Origin: Chrysogorgia sp. JL179-B06
Taxonomy: Eukaryota; Cnidaria; Anthozoa; Scleralcyonacea; Chrysogorgiidae
Length of the DNA stretch: 64,000 nucleotides
Assembly (NCBI GenBank): GCA_035772405.1
Contig: JAYKKM010000498.1
Location: 1,292,501 to 1,356,500 of the forward strand
Direction of reading: 5' to 3'
Positions 7,723-17,415 of this stretch are shown piece by piece. A program made the translations under genes and the position numbers. The notes beneath the pieces were generated by a model. The model worked only from the letters and a program-made list of their open reading frames with translations, had not been told where the DNA came from and ran no database searches. How positions within the stretch are numbered: the stretch's first letter is position 1; the number at the start of each line of letters is the position of its first letter.

Positions 7723-9247
7723 TTATTTCGAAATATGTTTTACATTATCAGCTGGTACCCAAGAATTAAAATCATTAGAATAACCTAACCATTTTACAAG
7801 ATATTCTTTGCGTTTACCACGCATGCGAGACTTAATCACATTTTCTACTCTAAAAAAGTCAGTGTCTTTCATGATAATTCTTTGCAACTCTTGTTCGTAA
7901 AATGTTCCCTCTATCTCCTCGTCGTGATAATCAGAGATTTTATACACAGGTGGTCTTCTAGGTATACGCTTCGTTATGGTGAAACCTTCTTCGGTCCAGC
8001 TGGGTAAGTAACCTTTCTTGAATGTTCGTCTGGCTTTGCTGATTCGCACTTGATCACCCACGTTAAATTTATACTTGATGGGCATGGTAGATTCGTCACC
8101 GTACAATCGTTGCCACACGACGCTTTCATTCTCGTGATTCACATCAACCGGTTTCATTCCAACACTGCGATGTCGCGAATGGTTGTAGGAATACACCAGT
8201 TTTTGTAGCACATCCATATACTTTAGAGTGTATTCTTAGCTGTAAAGTATTTCCACATCTTTCCTTTGAGCGTTCGATTAAATCGTTCCACAATAGACGC
8301 TTTGGTATCATTATGCGTGGTGAAAAACAATATGTTGTAATCTTTCAAAAGCTTCTGAAATAGTCTGTTGGTAAATTCAGTTCCTTTATCGGTATGAAGT
8401 TTCTCGGGACGTCTGCCTTTCTTGCATATCTTCTTAAAGGCTTTAATCAGATTTTCTCCGGATTTTATTTTCAATGGTTCTACCCACGCATACTTGGATA
8501 AGACATCAATGACAGTTAAAATGTATTTATAGCCAATGTTTGCTTTACTCAACGAATCCATAATGACCAAATCTGCTTCCCATTCTTCATCTATTGCTCC
8601 GACAATAACTCTATTTCTTTTAAAACGATGTCGTACTGGTTTATGTAAAGTATACGTATCTTGTTGTTTTAACCAGGTTTTTATATCGTTTCGCGATAGT
8701 TTAAAATTCCCATAATTTTTTACGACACGGTAACAAGGGCCGCGGAACCGGGGGGGCACTGGGGGCAGATGCCCCCCCACTTTTTAAAAAATTGATGAAT
8801 GTGCCCTTTTTCTGAAAGAAAAATGCCCTTCCGGATGTAATTTTATAAATGTGCCGGTTAAGGTTTACGTACTGGGAAGAATTAATGTGCCCTTTTCGCA
8901 GAAGCATGAGTATGACATTGCTATTTGCTGCCTTGGGCAACGGCAGTCACTCTTTTCTACCCAAGGGGTGATGTAAAATAATTATTAATGAAATATATAT
9001 GATATAATGTAATTTTCCAGAACATTTGCGCTACTGTATACTGTTTTAAAGTTCAACTGTTTCTAATTTATAAACAAAATAAAGCAAATGGAAGGTACAA
9101 CGTTTTAAATTATACAAATATTTTTAAAATAACCAAGGTGACCCTTTTTGGTGGTGCCCCCCCTGCACGGTAAACAGCATCTACACCACCGAAACTTGCT
9201 GGACTTTCTGGGTTGTAGTACAGGTCGTGGAGATACTGTTTCTCCAT
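7723..9247 (-). pseudogene. Retroviral-type (RVE) integrase with C-terminal chromodomain, broken by frameshift and a MITE
   Basis: Integrates the element into host DNA. The start MEKQYLHDLYYNPES lies at 9247 and continues to GGVDAVYR, where a hAT-type MITE (8734-9165) cuts the frame. Beyond it VKNYGNFKLSRNDIKTWL, then the catalytic core: EWEADLVIMD, LHTDKGTEFTN and SIVERFNRTLKG (D, D, E). A frameshift near 8220 separates the core from the C-terminal part, which has an SH3-like stretch (KYKFNVGDQVRISKARRTFK) and a chromodomain (REYLVKWLGY variant EYLVKWLGYSNDFNSWVP). All three catalytic acids are present but the gene cannot be expressed whole. Typical for Polinton integrases in order and length. 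Confidence 0.92.
8734..9165. mobile_element. 432-bp non-autonomous hAT-type element inserted in the integrase gene
   Basis: The 8-bp target duplication CACGGTAA is identical on both sides (8726-8733 and 9166-9173). Removing the insert and one duplication returns an uninterrupted integrase frame. The ends are CAAGGGCCGCGG on the left and, read inward on the other strand, CAGGGGGGGCACC on the right; both share a following GGGGGGGCAC block. An 8-bp duplication and CAxGGG ends are hallmarks of hAT elements. No ORF of note inside. Confidence 0.87.
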
Positions 9248-9437
9248 CTAACTCTGATTGCTGAATCACAATCTTTCCACCACAACAAACCGAAACACAA
9301 CGGATTCGTCTAAAAATATTTCGAAGGGTTATATGAGGTAGCCCACTTGGCAGACAGCAGCAAGTCATGTTCACACGACTAAGGTTGGAGGCATATAAAA
9401 TAAGGAGAAGTGGACGACACGCTATAAATGCAACGGC

Positions 9438-9836
9438 TCAGACGATATAGGCACACACAAATCCCAGGAATATGGGACCCAGCAATTGTAACGAAGAACC
9501 ACCACGATGCTTGTATTGCGACAGGTCTATGTTCTGAAAATCGTTCACTGTTCGTTGAACAGCCTCTCGAATCGTTTCACTGTCGTAACAATCCCTCATT
9601 CTATACACGAGAGAAAGATACGCGATTATTCTCCCAAAATTATTTACATCCATTTCTTCATAGATGTGATGAAGGCTTAAGCTCTTTACTTGAATGCTTA
9701 GTCTATCAAACAGGTGTCGATGTTTGCTAAGACATGTTTGAATATTATAGGATAGTGTATCTCTATCGATAGCAACGTTGTGTCGTTTTAACTCATCAAA
9801 AATTATGTCCATATCGATTCGTAGGGATAATCGCAA
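9438..9836 (-). CDS. Bcl-2-like protein (candidate viral apoptosis regulator)
   Basis: 132 residues, or 124 from the second ATG (9812, MDIIFDELKRH). The protein is helical. A BH1-like stretch EEMDVNNFGRIIAYLSLVY sits at about residues 60-78, matching the NWGRI-type core of the Bcl-2 family. The C-terminus is a hydrophobic anchor, LQLLGPIFLGFVCAYIV, as in membrane-bound family members. No clear BH2 tryptophan is visible, and the protein is shorter than most cellular relatives, as is common for viral homologues. Adintoviruses are reported to carry Bcl-2-type genes, so the position at the integrase end of this element fits. The likely role is blocking cell death at the mitochondrial membrane. 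The frame is intact. Alternative: an unrelated helical tail-anchored protein. Confidence 0.62.
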   Translation of the reverse strand: MRLSLRIDMDIIFDELKRHNVAIDRDTLSYNIQTCLSKHRHLFDRLSIQVKSLSLHHIYEEMDVNNFGRIIAYLSLVYRMRDCYDSETIREAVQRTVNDFQNIDLSQYKHRGGSSLQLLGPIFLGFVCAYIV

Positions 9837-10004
9837 AAGTTTCTGTTTTAAATGTGGGAATGTATCCTTTACAAATTATGGGATACATAAACACTTACTC
9901 GCATACGCTGTTGACGTCCCAATAAGAAAAAAGACACGTATACAAATGTATAGTAGGAGAAAACATTTATTACACAAGAAATTAGAATACAAAATTATAT
10001 ATGT

Positions 10005-10640
10005 TCAGCAAATGTTCAGTTTTTCCATGTCTTCAGTCAATGCATCGATAGATTTTTGAAAAAGATAATCTTCATAGGCTTCTTTAGAGTCATTCTTTCT
10101 ACTTGTAAAAGATTCGCCCGTTTCTGCGATCTTGTACTGATATTGTAATGGCTCACTAAACAGGCACCCAATGTTATAAATTCGTGGCGAGTTCTCTGTA
10201 GGTTTCCATTCAAAGAATCTGCAGGCATATTCTCTTTCCTTAGGACAGCAGTAGAATAAACGACCTTTGTTGTCACCTTCTTTCTTGACTTTACGGACAC
10301 AACAGACCATGCCATGTCGACAGAAAGGTTTAGGACTCTCGAAGACATCTCCCCATTGCCAAAACGAGCAGGCATTTTCCCCCTCAGAGCAGACGAAGTA
10401 AGGTCTTCCGTAACTTTCTTTCATCTCATCTTTAACCATTCGCATCGTTGCCAGCTTCTGATGAGTAGGACACACTGGGTGTATACAGCCATTTGCTCGA
10501 AAAGAGTTTACTGCTTTCCCAAACATGTAACAATCTTCTTCAGGGCAAAAGAACTGACAACTAGGCTTTTGTCCGCAGAACCAGAAGAGTCCATTTGTGG
10601 TTATTGAGGAGGATGCAGGTTTACCGTGAAGACATTCCAT
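10005..10640 (-). CDS. Protein with three GRF-type zinc fingers
   Basis: 211 residues, intact. Three C-x-H...G-R-x-F/Y-x-C...C-x-F-x-W modules can be read. Module one is near residues 4-35 (CLHGKPA ... FWFCGQKPSCQFFCPEED). Module two is near 58-98 (CPTHQKLA ... YGRPYFVCSEGENACSFW). Module three is near 106-146 (CRHGMVCC ... GRLFYCCPKEREYACRFFEW). GRF fingers in NEIL3, TTF2 and APE2 bind single-stranded or structured DNA; the first module here is the least regular. A charged helical C-terminus follows (DYLFQKSIDALTEDMEKLN). It is the outermost gene of the Polinton, just inside the repeat block at 10821-11048. Probable role in replication, repair or host interaction is inferred. Confidence 0.72.
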   Translation of the reverse strand: MECLHGKPASSSITTNGLFWFCGQKPSCQFFCPEEDCYMFGKAVNSFRANGCIHPVCPTHQKLATMRMVKDEMKESYGRPYFVCSEGENACSFWQWGDVFESPKPFCRHGMVCCVRKVKKEGDNKGRLFYCCPKEREYACRFFEWKPTENSPRIYNIGCLFSEPLQYQYKIAETGESFTSRKNDSKEAYEDYLFQKSIDALTEDMEKLNIC

Positions 10641-10820
10641 GACAACGATCTTACTCTGACGAGGAATAGTGTAAAGTAATGTTGTATGTTTGGCCGGCGT
10701 TTATGTAGGCAACGCTCGCGGTGTTATTTCTTTCCGTTCGCCATGCTAACAATACTAATTACTTTTTGTACGCAACGCTCTTTGTTCTGCCTCGGATAAA
10801 AAACGTGCGAAGAAGAGGGA

Positions 10821-11048
10821 GATGTCTTCGCAGAGGTCCGACTGAAAATTCACCAATGAGGTTCAAGTTAGTGTACTATTCTATCCGTTAATCACCCAAA
10901 AGTGATCCGTCTTAATGACTTTTTTTAATGAGGCGGCATCCCTGGGATGTCTTTGCAGAGGTCCGCCTGAAAATTCACCAATGAGCTTGAAGTAATTATC
11001 ATACGAAAGTGATCCGTCTTAATGACTTTTTAATGATGCGGCATCCCT
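10821..11048. repeat. Tandem repeat block, probable terminal region of the Polinton
   Basis: Two alternating units are each present twice. GATGTCTTCGCAGAGGTCCG (10821) returns as GATGTCTTTGCAGAGGTCCG (10945), both followed by TGAAAATTCACCAATGAG. AAGTGATCCGTCTTAATGAC (about 10899 and 11008) is followed by GCGGCATCCCT in both. The block lies outside the last gene, where a Polinton terminal inverted repeat is expected. The partner end is outside the window, so the exact terminus and target duplication cannot be set. Confidence 0.6.
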
Positions 11049-12868
11049 TTGATTGCTATATGGGGGGGTTACCTACTCAGACGAAGTTAACCCAAAGAGA
11101 AAAAATGCTTATTATTTTACCTCCTTTCAGCCTGTTTCTTTCTTGTACTCTATTGCAACAATCTTCTCTAATTTCTCAATCACATTTGCCACACAATGGT
11201 TATGTTCTGCTATGTATGTCTCAAATAATCAGACAAATTTTTCATTGTCCAACATGTTGCAGCCTATATTTATCTAGGACAAATAATAATTATATCAACT
11301 TTTTATTAAAATCCATACAGGTAACTTGACAATGTAAGTTACTTTAATTCCATTTTATTTAAATACGCTACATACTGTAGATGCCTGCACATGTCAGAAC
11401 TATATTTGTTGATTTTTCCGTTAGGAGAAAAGATCGTATGTACATACATGACGTATTCCAACTGCATATAGAAACTGATATGTGCTGGGCCCATAGAGAT
11501 GTATAGGCAGCATGTGTAACACGCTATCACCATTATAATATATACTAGTATAAATCAAAGATTAGTGAAGTGCGTTCGATTTTTTATTAGTAAATTAAAT
11601 TTTCCATTAATTTTTTTATCACGAAGTGGAGAGTGGTAGAATTGTGCATTGCGGTGGTTTACACAAAATGATCACTGTGGGAATATGCATTGAGAATAAG
11701 GAAGACGACTACTAGCTTTGTAGAAATGTTTTTTAATACCAGTAACAGAACAAAATAACGGATGCAATTGCAGGTTAGCAACTTTCATAACTATCAAGTT
11801 CGTTTAACATTAATATTAAATGCAAAGTTCTCAATTTGCTATTTTGTAATAAGTTTTTGGTGAAAACCAAGTACAGTAACGTAAACATATTGTTTTTAAA
11901 AGTAGAGTTTTCTGACTCCTGCATATTACTACAAAACGTGTCCAGTTAATGTTGAATATCACTGATTTGATGATTACTATTATGTGAAGTTGAATACTTT
12001 CTGGTTGGATAGTAATGCAATGATTATATCATTTTCTGATGCAGTTGCTAGATGGACTTCTGCAGAAAGTGATGTCATAAGATCTTGAAGAAGGTTGTGA
12101 GGTATTGCTAAGGATGATGATGTCTTACTGTGGTCATTGCTGTCTTCAACCAGAACACGTAAAATCCAGTGGACATGGCACGACGATTCTGTTGAAAGGG
12201 AAGTAGTAAACGAATGTCAAAACCTAGAAAATACATATTAAAGAGGACTTATTAAGTCCGCTATGAAAAGATAAACCAAATTTGAAAAATTCTTGACGTC
12301 TGTTTCGTGAAAAAAAACCACCACAACAGAATTCTTACTTAACAATTTCACTCATATTTTGTAACAATAGATCAATAAATCAATACAACTCGCTTACCTT
12401 GAAAAAAGAATGCGAAATTCTCCAAATTCATGGTTTTAAAGGCAGTATAACTTCGAAAAACTTGCAAAAAGACAGCAATAAGCACATGTCCGCATCCCAT
12501 GAGTACTTGAGAATCCAAATCAAGATATACGTCACAGGTCTGTACATGAAATCGAGGCAAAATGTGCAACATAGCCAGTCCAAGTGGCCTCCAAACTCTG
12601 AAATGCAGAAACACGCAGGACGACACGCGAAACTGAATTAGAATGATATATGTTTATATTAAACCTATTAGACATGCCTATAGCGGTTTTTCATAAAACA
12701 ATTTTTCCAATAACAAAAATTGAACAACAATAACGTACGCCTTATTTGTGTCAGTCATTTACTAATGTTTTAAAGTAGAACAAGAATCATGATGGAATTT
12801 ATCTGAGTTTTCTTCTCTGTAACTAAGATTGCTCATTAAAATAAATAATAATTATTATTCCCCTTTAA
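11049..12868. other. AT-rich non-coding stretch, no gene recognised
   Basis: Contains only short unsupported ORFs. No RNA gene, TIR pair or coding motif stood out. Confidence 0.5.
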
Positions 12869-13296
12869 CTCTTTCCTGACAGGTTGAAAAACATCCAAAA
12901 TTGAACCACATCCAAAATTGAACCACATCTTTGTTCTATTGATATCTCTTGAAGTAACCATAACTGTTGCGTAAGCTATACATTTTCTGAAAGCCCAATA
13001 AACCGGCTTTTACCTGTGCTTTCAAATTTCCTGAACAAAACACATGTTAATATAAATTAGCATTAATTATCAAATCAGGTTGAACAATTTACATTTTTCT
13101 AGAAAAGGCCATCTTGCACGCCCGTGTAGCATCTTGAAAACTCAAAATGCCACCAATCGCAGAGTTGTTTATCAAATCAAACTTGGCGGGTGAGTGGATC
13201 TCATGTTCCTGGCGCTTGTCGCATTTCAATTTTTAATCTTGCGTTACCGGGTCTTCTACGACCCATTTTGACTTGACTGGGCCGGTCAGAAAAGAG
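12869..13296. mobile_element. 428-bp TTAA MITE (piggyBac-type target)
   Basis: TTAA occurs on both sides (12865-12868 and 13297-13300). The ends match when inverted: CTCTTTCCTGACAGG on the left and CTCTTTTCTGACCGG read inward from the right. A 17-bp duplication (ACATCCAAAATTGAACC, twice near 12890-12928) lies near the left end. No coding capacity. Confidence 0.7.
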
Positions 13297-13300
13297 TTAA

Positions 13301-14218
13301 TAGCCATTTTTCAGTCCATAAAAGTGTATTAAAGGGGAGAGGCATCTGTCAAAACCATGGAACTACCCTACTGATTACAGGGTTACATCTAGGAACACTT
13401 ACAATAACTTGCATCAGGAGCTCAGCACTTACACTTCAGATGCAACAATGTCTGTCAACAAACCTAACACCCCTTCTTCCTCAATCTTTTTGAACACACC
13501 AGAGAAACGTATTGCCAATGCAGTCAAAAAGCCCTGTATTTTAAAAAGTAAACAAACAGTTTCTATTAAGATTTATATATTAATATTTTAATATTTTGAT
13601 GTACACATTTTAATTTGAGTTTGGAGGTCCATACCTATAAATTATTCAAAAGACACTTTGTGTAGGTAGTGAGAATTAACATGTTGAATTTACCATTACA
13701 TTACATGTTGAAACTACCATGATTGAATAGCAAAGCAATTGGTGTTCAACGCCTAACTAATTGGTCTGGGCTGGGACTCGTTCAAGCAACAACCTTTGGC
13801 AATTTAATCAACCCTCTTCTACACTGCAAGTCAAGTTAGACGCAGATCGTGGAATGATGGCGTTTCATTCTATGTGAAGTTGTTATTGTTACAACTGAAA
13901 ACTTGAAATGTTAAATTTTATGTGACATAACTTTTATATCTTAATTTCTGTTCAACTATTAAGATTTATAATTCGTAAACTTGCTCTATTTTCAAGCACC
14001 AGATTTAACAGCTTGGCAATTTTCAACTCTTGTTCCTATGAGAAGTTAGAAGGCTTGGGATTCGAAGTACTCTCCCCTGCAACCTGAAAACAACAGCAAA
14101 GCACATTAATATGTTATGGTCCCTTACATTAATTTAGCATTTGTCAAACTAGTAACTTTATTCCAACTATAAATTAACAGTTAAAACAAATTAAACAATA
14201 CATATTAAACAATCTTAC
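13301..14218. other. Non-coding stretch, no gene recognised
   Basis: No motif-bearing ORF. A possible third exon of the P-loop pseudogene may lie near 13980-14085 on the minus strand (after an acceptor-like TTTCAG), but it carries no diagnostic motif. Confidence 0.4.
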
Positions 14219-14690
14219 CTGCAACTCTCTTTCGAATTAGATGTCAAAAGTACACTTCCACAAGGGATACCCATTCCTGACTGTGCGACCCTTGCAAAAG
14301 CCCACCCTGATCTTGGAGGAGTAATTCTGTCAGGTTCTCTATCATCTTGGCATCATCCAGCACAAGAACAAAGGTAGTCTTTGTTAATGCCTCCAATACC
14401 TTTTTCATAGGAAAATATAGAAATTTGAATCGAGAACAAATATTGAGAAATATTATTATACAAACAGTACATGCAAACATACACACAAATGGATATACAA
14501 TATATCTTAAGTATTCTTAAATGATGATATCCTGCTTACACAGATGTTCGTGACGTGACTTGATCACCACCAGATAAAAGTTGTGGATGTTGGACATTTG
14601 GTACTTCTTGGGCATATGCAAGCGTTTTTGCAGTCAATGATTTACCAACAGATTTGCCCTGGCTAAAAATTATTCCAATATTTGCATCAC
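14219..14690 (-). pseudogene. Remnant of a P-loop NTPase gene (two exons)
   Basis: Exon A (14540-14690, after TGCTTAG and before GTAAGC) reads GKSVGKSLTAKTLAYAQE, a degenerate Walker A, and then LLSGGDQVTSRTS. Exon B (14219-14399, before GTAAGA) reads LTKTTFVLVLDDAKM, a Walker B-like strand, then LLLQDQGGLLQGS. Its last part is in another frame (GSVLLTSNSKESC), showing a 1-nt indel. Splice phases between the exons do not match. The motif pattern recalls TE-associated P-loop proteins seen in cnidarian genomes. The glycine normally opening the Walker A is absent. Confidence 0.45.
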
Positions 14691-14892
14691 CTAAGCAGTA
14701 AAAATAAAATTAAAAAGTGGCCAAATATTAAGTGACTCAAAAATACTTTATTAGCAAATGACTGTGTGTATAATTACCCGCATTTTCATCAGCATCTCCA
14801 CATCTCATAAGCTTTAGACATAAACGAAGTACAGAAATGTATATGTCAATCAAGTGAACTCAATCGCCAACCATCGGTGATTATATTAGATG

Positions 14893-16369
14893 TGTGAAGT
14901 TGATCGTCCAGGTTGTTGTAGTCTTGAGAAAGACTGTTGTTGGTGACTGACGTTTCGATGGCCTCAGCGGCGGTCATCTTCAGAGTCAAGTAAAGCGTGT
15001 TTGTCAGGGTTTGCGTATATATACGTCTGGTTCATTACGTCATCGTTTACTCGTGTCATAATTAGTGTGAGTGGGTGTCACGTTAAGCATGGGCCAATAT
15101 TGTTTGTCATCGGTTGTTTGTGTCATAATCAATGTGAGTGGTGTTGCGTCATGCGTGGGTATATTGTTTGTCGGTAGGTGTATTGTTTGTTGGTGCGTGC
15201 GAAGAAGTCTTTTGTGTATAGTGTCAGTAGTTCTTGTGATCTGTTAAAGTGCCTATGACATGAAAATTAAGTTTATCTTATTTGAAAGAACTCTTAAAAT
15301 AATTAAGAATATCAATTTAAAGCTTTTCCATATTTCACTTAGTTCGTGAGATATTTAGACTTATATGATATTCAAATGAGATGATCTATGACGTCACAAG
15401 TTGTGCAATACATTTTAACATATTGGAAGATCGTGTATATCTTTAAGATTATTGAACGAAATCACTTGAAACTTTGCATGTCGATACAGACCACTAAACG
15501 GAATAAGATCGTTCAAGTTTTAATGTTACAACAGTAATAGTATAGTTCCCAGACCACTACGTCTCTTTGAAAAAATCTTCGTTTTCTAACATAGTAGGCT
15601 TTGCACCAACGTCAAACTTCAGTTTCAAATTAGTTAAGTTAGTGCAAATCTACTCAACCAGTACCAATTCGAAAATGTTTCCCACCGAAAAGAAAACAAA
15701 TCATTTTGTTTTGAAAATCAAGAGGTCTGGAATCTGATCATTTACCATAGCGACCATAAAACTAAAACTATGTTCTCCAGTTTAGTGGTCTGTATGCACA
15801 TTCAAAGTTCCAAGTGATTTCCTTCAATAATCTTAAAGATATATGCGCTTTTCCAATATGTTAAAATGTTGTGCACAACTTGTGATGTCATAAATCATCT
15901 CATTTGAATATCATATAAGTCTAAATAACTCCACAACTAAGTGAAATATGGAAAAGCTGTAAATTGATTTTCTTAATTATTTTAGTAGTTCTTTTAAATA
16001 AGATGAACCAAATTTTCATGTCATAGGCACTTTAAGTGGTTTATGTTCCCAGTTGGTATACCAACTTTATAATGCAAGTCGCTGTTCGTAGTTTGTGTTA
16101 AAGGCGATACATTCAGCCGAGTCCCAGTCAATATCGTGTTTTATTTGTAGGTGGTGTTCAGCTTTGTGATTAGTCCTGTCCCCGTTTCTAGTAGCTCGTT
16201 TGTGTTCAGCTAGTCTGATTTTTAGGTTTCTGCCGGTTTCAGCAATAGAAGTGTCCTGGCAGTCGGCGCATTTGATCTTATAAACTGAACCCAGTCTTTC
16301 GTGACGCTGCTCTTCGTCTTTCATATTAGTCTTCTTCATTGCTTTCATCTGATCGTCTTTTGTTTGCAC
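14893..16369 (-). mobile_element. Penelope-like element fragment with GIY-YIG endonuclease end, split by a MITE
   Basis: On the minus strand 16369-16067 encodes a GIY-YIG-like region (GSVYKIKCADCQDTSIAETG, then RNLKIRLAEHKRA and DIDWDSAECIAF), the C-terminal nuclease of Penelope-like retroelements. The 3' part near 14941-14985 reads GCCATCGAAACGTCAGTCAC, the typical SxETS-type tail. The reverse transcriptase core is missing, so the copy is 5'-truncated. A fold-back TTAA element (15248-16031) interrupts it between the ORF end and the 3' tail. Confidence 0.75.
15248..16031. mobile_element. 784-bp fold-back TTAA element inside the Penelope copy
   Basis: Flanked by TTAA at 15244-15247 and 16032-16035. 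The first and last 250-260 bp are inverted copies: the left begins AGTGCCTATGACATGAAAAT and the right ends ATTTTCATGTCATAGGCACT. Further arm matches include ATATTCAAATGAGATGAT and the GACCACTAAAC block. The centre (about 15510-15777) has no ORF. Removing the element and one TTAA rejoins the Penelope tail smoothly. Confidence 0.85.
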
Positions 16370-16386
16370 AGTTCAGATTTTCCCAT

Positions 16387-16518
16387 TTATGCGAGGTCCC
16401 TTGCAGAGTGGCGAGCTGTGAGGAAGGGAACGCGCCCCACGATCTCTGCCCAGCGATTGCCATATTCGGCTTGTGCCATGCGGAGCACCTCCACTTCCTC
16501 CTTGGACCAAAAATATTT
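16387..16518 (-). pseudogene. Myb/SANT-like domain fragment
   Basis: Minus-strand codons read FWSKEEVEVLRMAQAEYG then NRWAEIVGRVPFLTARH and SARDLA before a stop. Tryptophan spacing and the TAR turn match Myb/SANT helices 1-3. No start or further exon was found. Myb-like proteins accompany Harbinger transposons, and Harbinger pieces lie elsewhere in the window, but a direct link is not shown. Confidence 0.5.
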
Positions 16519-17415
16519 AGTATGATTGTTCATGAACACCGGCAAGGTGTTTTTTCAAAACAGGACTGTTATGCCATGTGATTTTGTAATTTTATTTCAT
16601 TTGCCTGATGATTGCCTTGTGCATGAAACTCTGAGTAGCAAGAAACATTTTTTAATGGAGCAACTATAGAATACCCATCCACTTTTTAAACCACATTTAA
16701 AGGCAGAAATACAAACCAGGTTGCTCTAAGATCTCTTTAAATATAATGAAGGTTAATATTCTGTGTACTTGTTGGTTGTTATCAAATTGAAATGGTTTTT
16801 TAAAGAACGAAGCAATTGTATATGATGAACTTTGCATAGTCTGAACCTTAATATATATGCAAATAGTAAAGTGGACGGGTATTGTATAATTATACCTTTA
16901 AGGAAATATTTGTATATAATAATATATAATTTTATTAATTTCTATAGCACATCATCACTAGTTCTCCATAGCGGCCCTGTATTTGTGTTTTGCCAAAATT
17001 CACAATTTGCAAAAGCCCGTTTCGTTGAAGAAATGTTTGAACGTTATCTCGGCCAATATTTAACCAATTTAAACTCTGAAAACAGATTTGGAATTAGCGA
17101 GTCAACATACATAACATATGTCTTTACTATATTACGAGAACGTGAGTACCCTTCGTAAAAACGGTTTATGTACTTAGAAATTAGTCGTCTATAAGCTGGT
17201 CACTTCGTCGTATATTATTTTGAACGTTAAGCTAGCCTAAACCGGAGGGGCGAAGGTCGTCCCATCATGCATTGCGCATGATACTATATTATCTATTTTT
17301 TGGAAGTAGATGTTCATTATTGAACAAACCGTCGCGAAATATAGATGGCGGTCTTTCAGTCTATAGTTGGAAAAAGTGCTATGGTTTTTGACACGCATGA
17401 ACTTATTTATGTTCA
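16519..17415. other. Non-coding AT-rich stretch
   Basis: Only unsupported ORFs; no repeat or RNA feature recognised. Confidence 0.4.

Noticed and set aside
12372..12641. Overlapping opposite ORFs of about 80 codons
   Set aside because: No domain motif on either strand and no splice or promoter support.
16832..17158. 108-codon ORF
   Set aside because: AT-rich codon use, no motif, no neighbouring exons.
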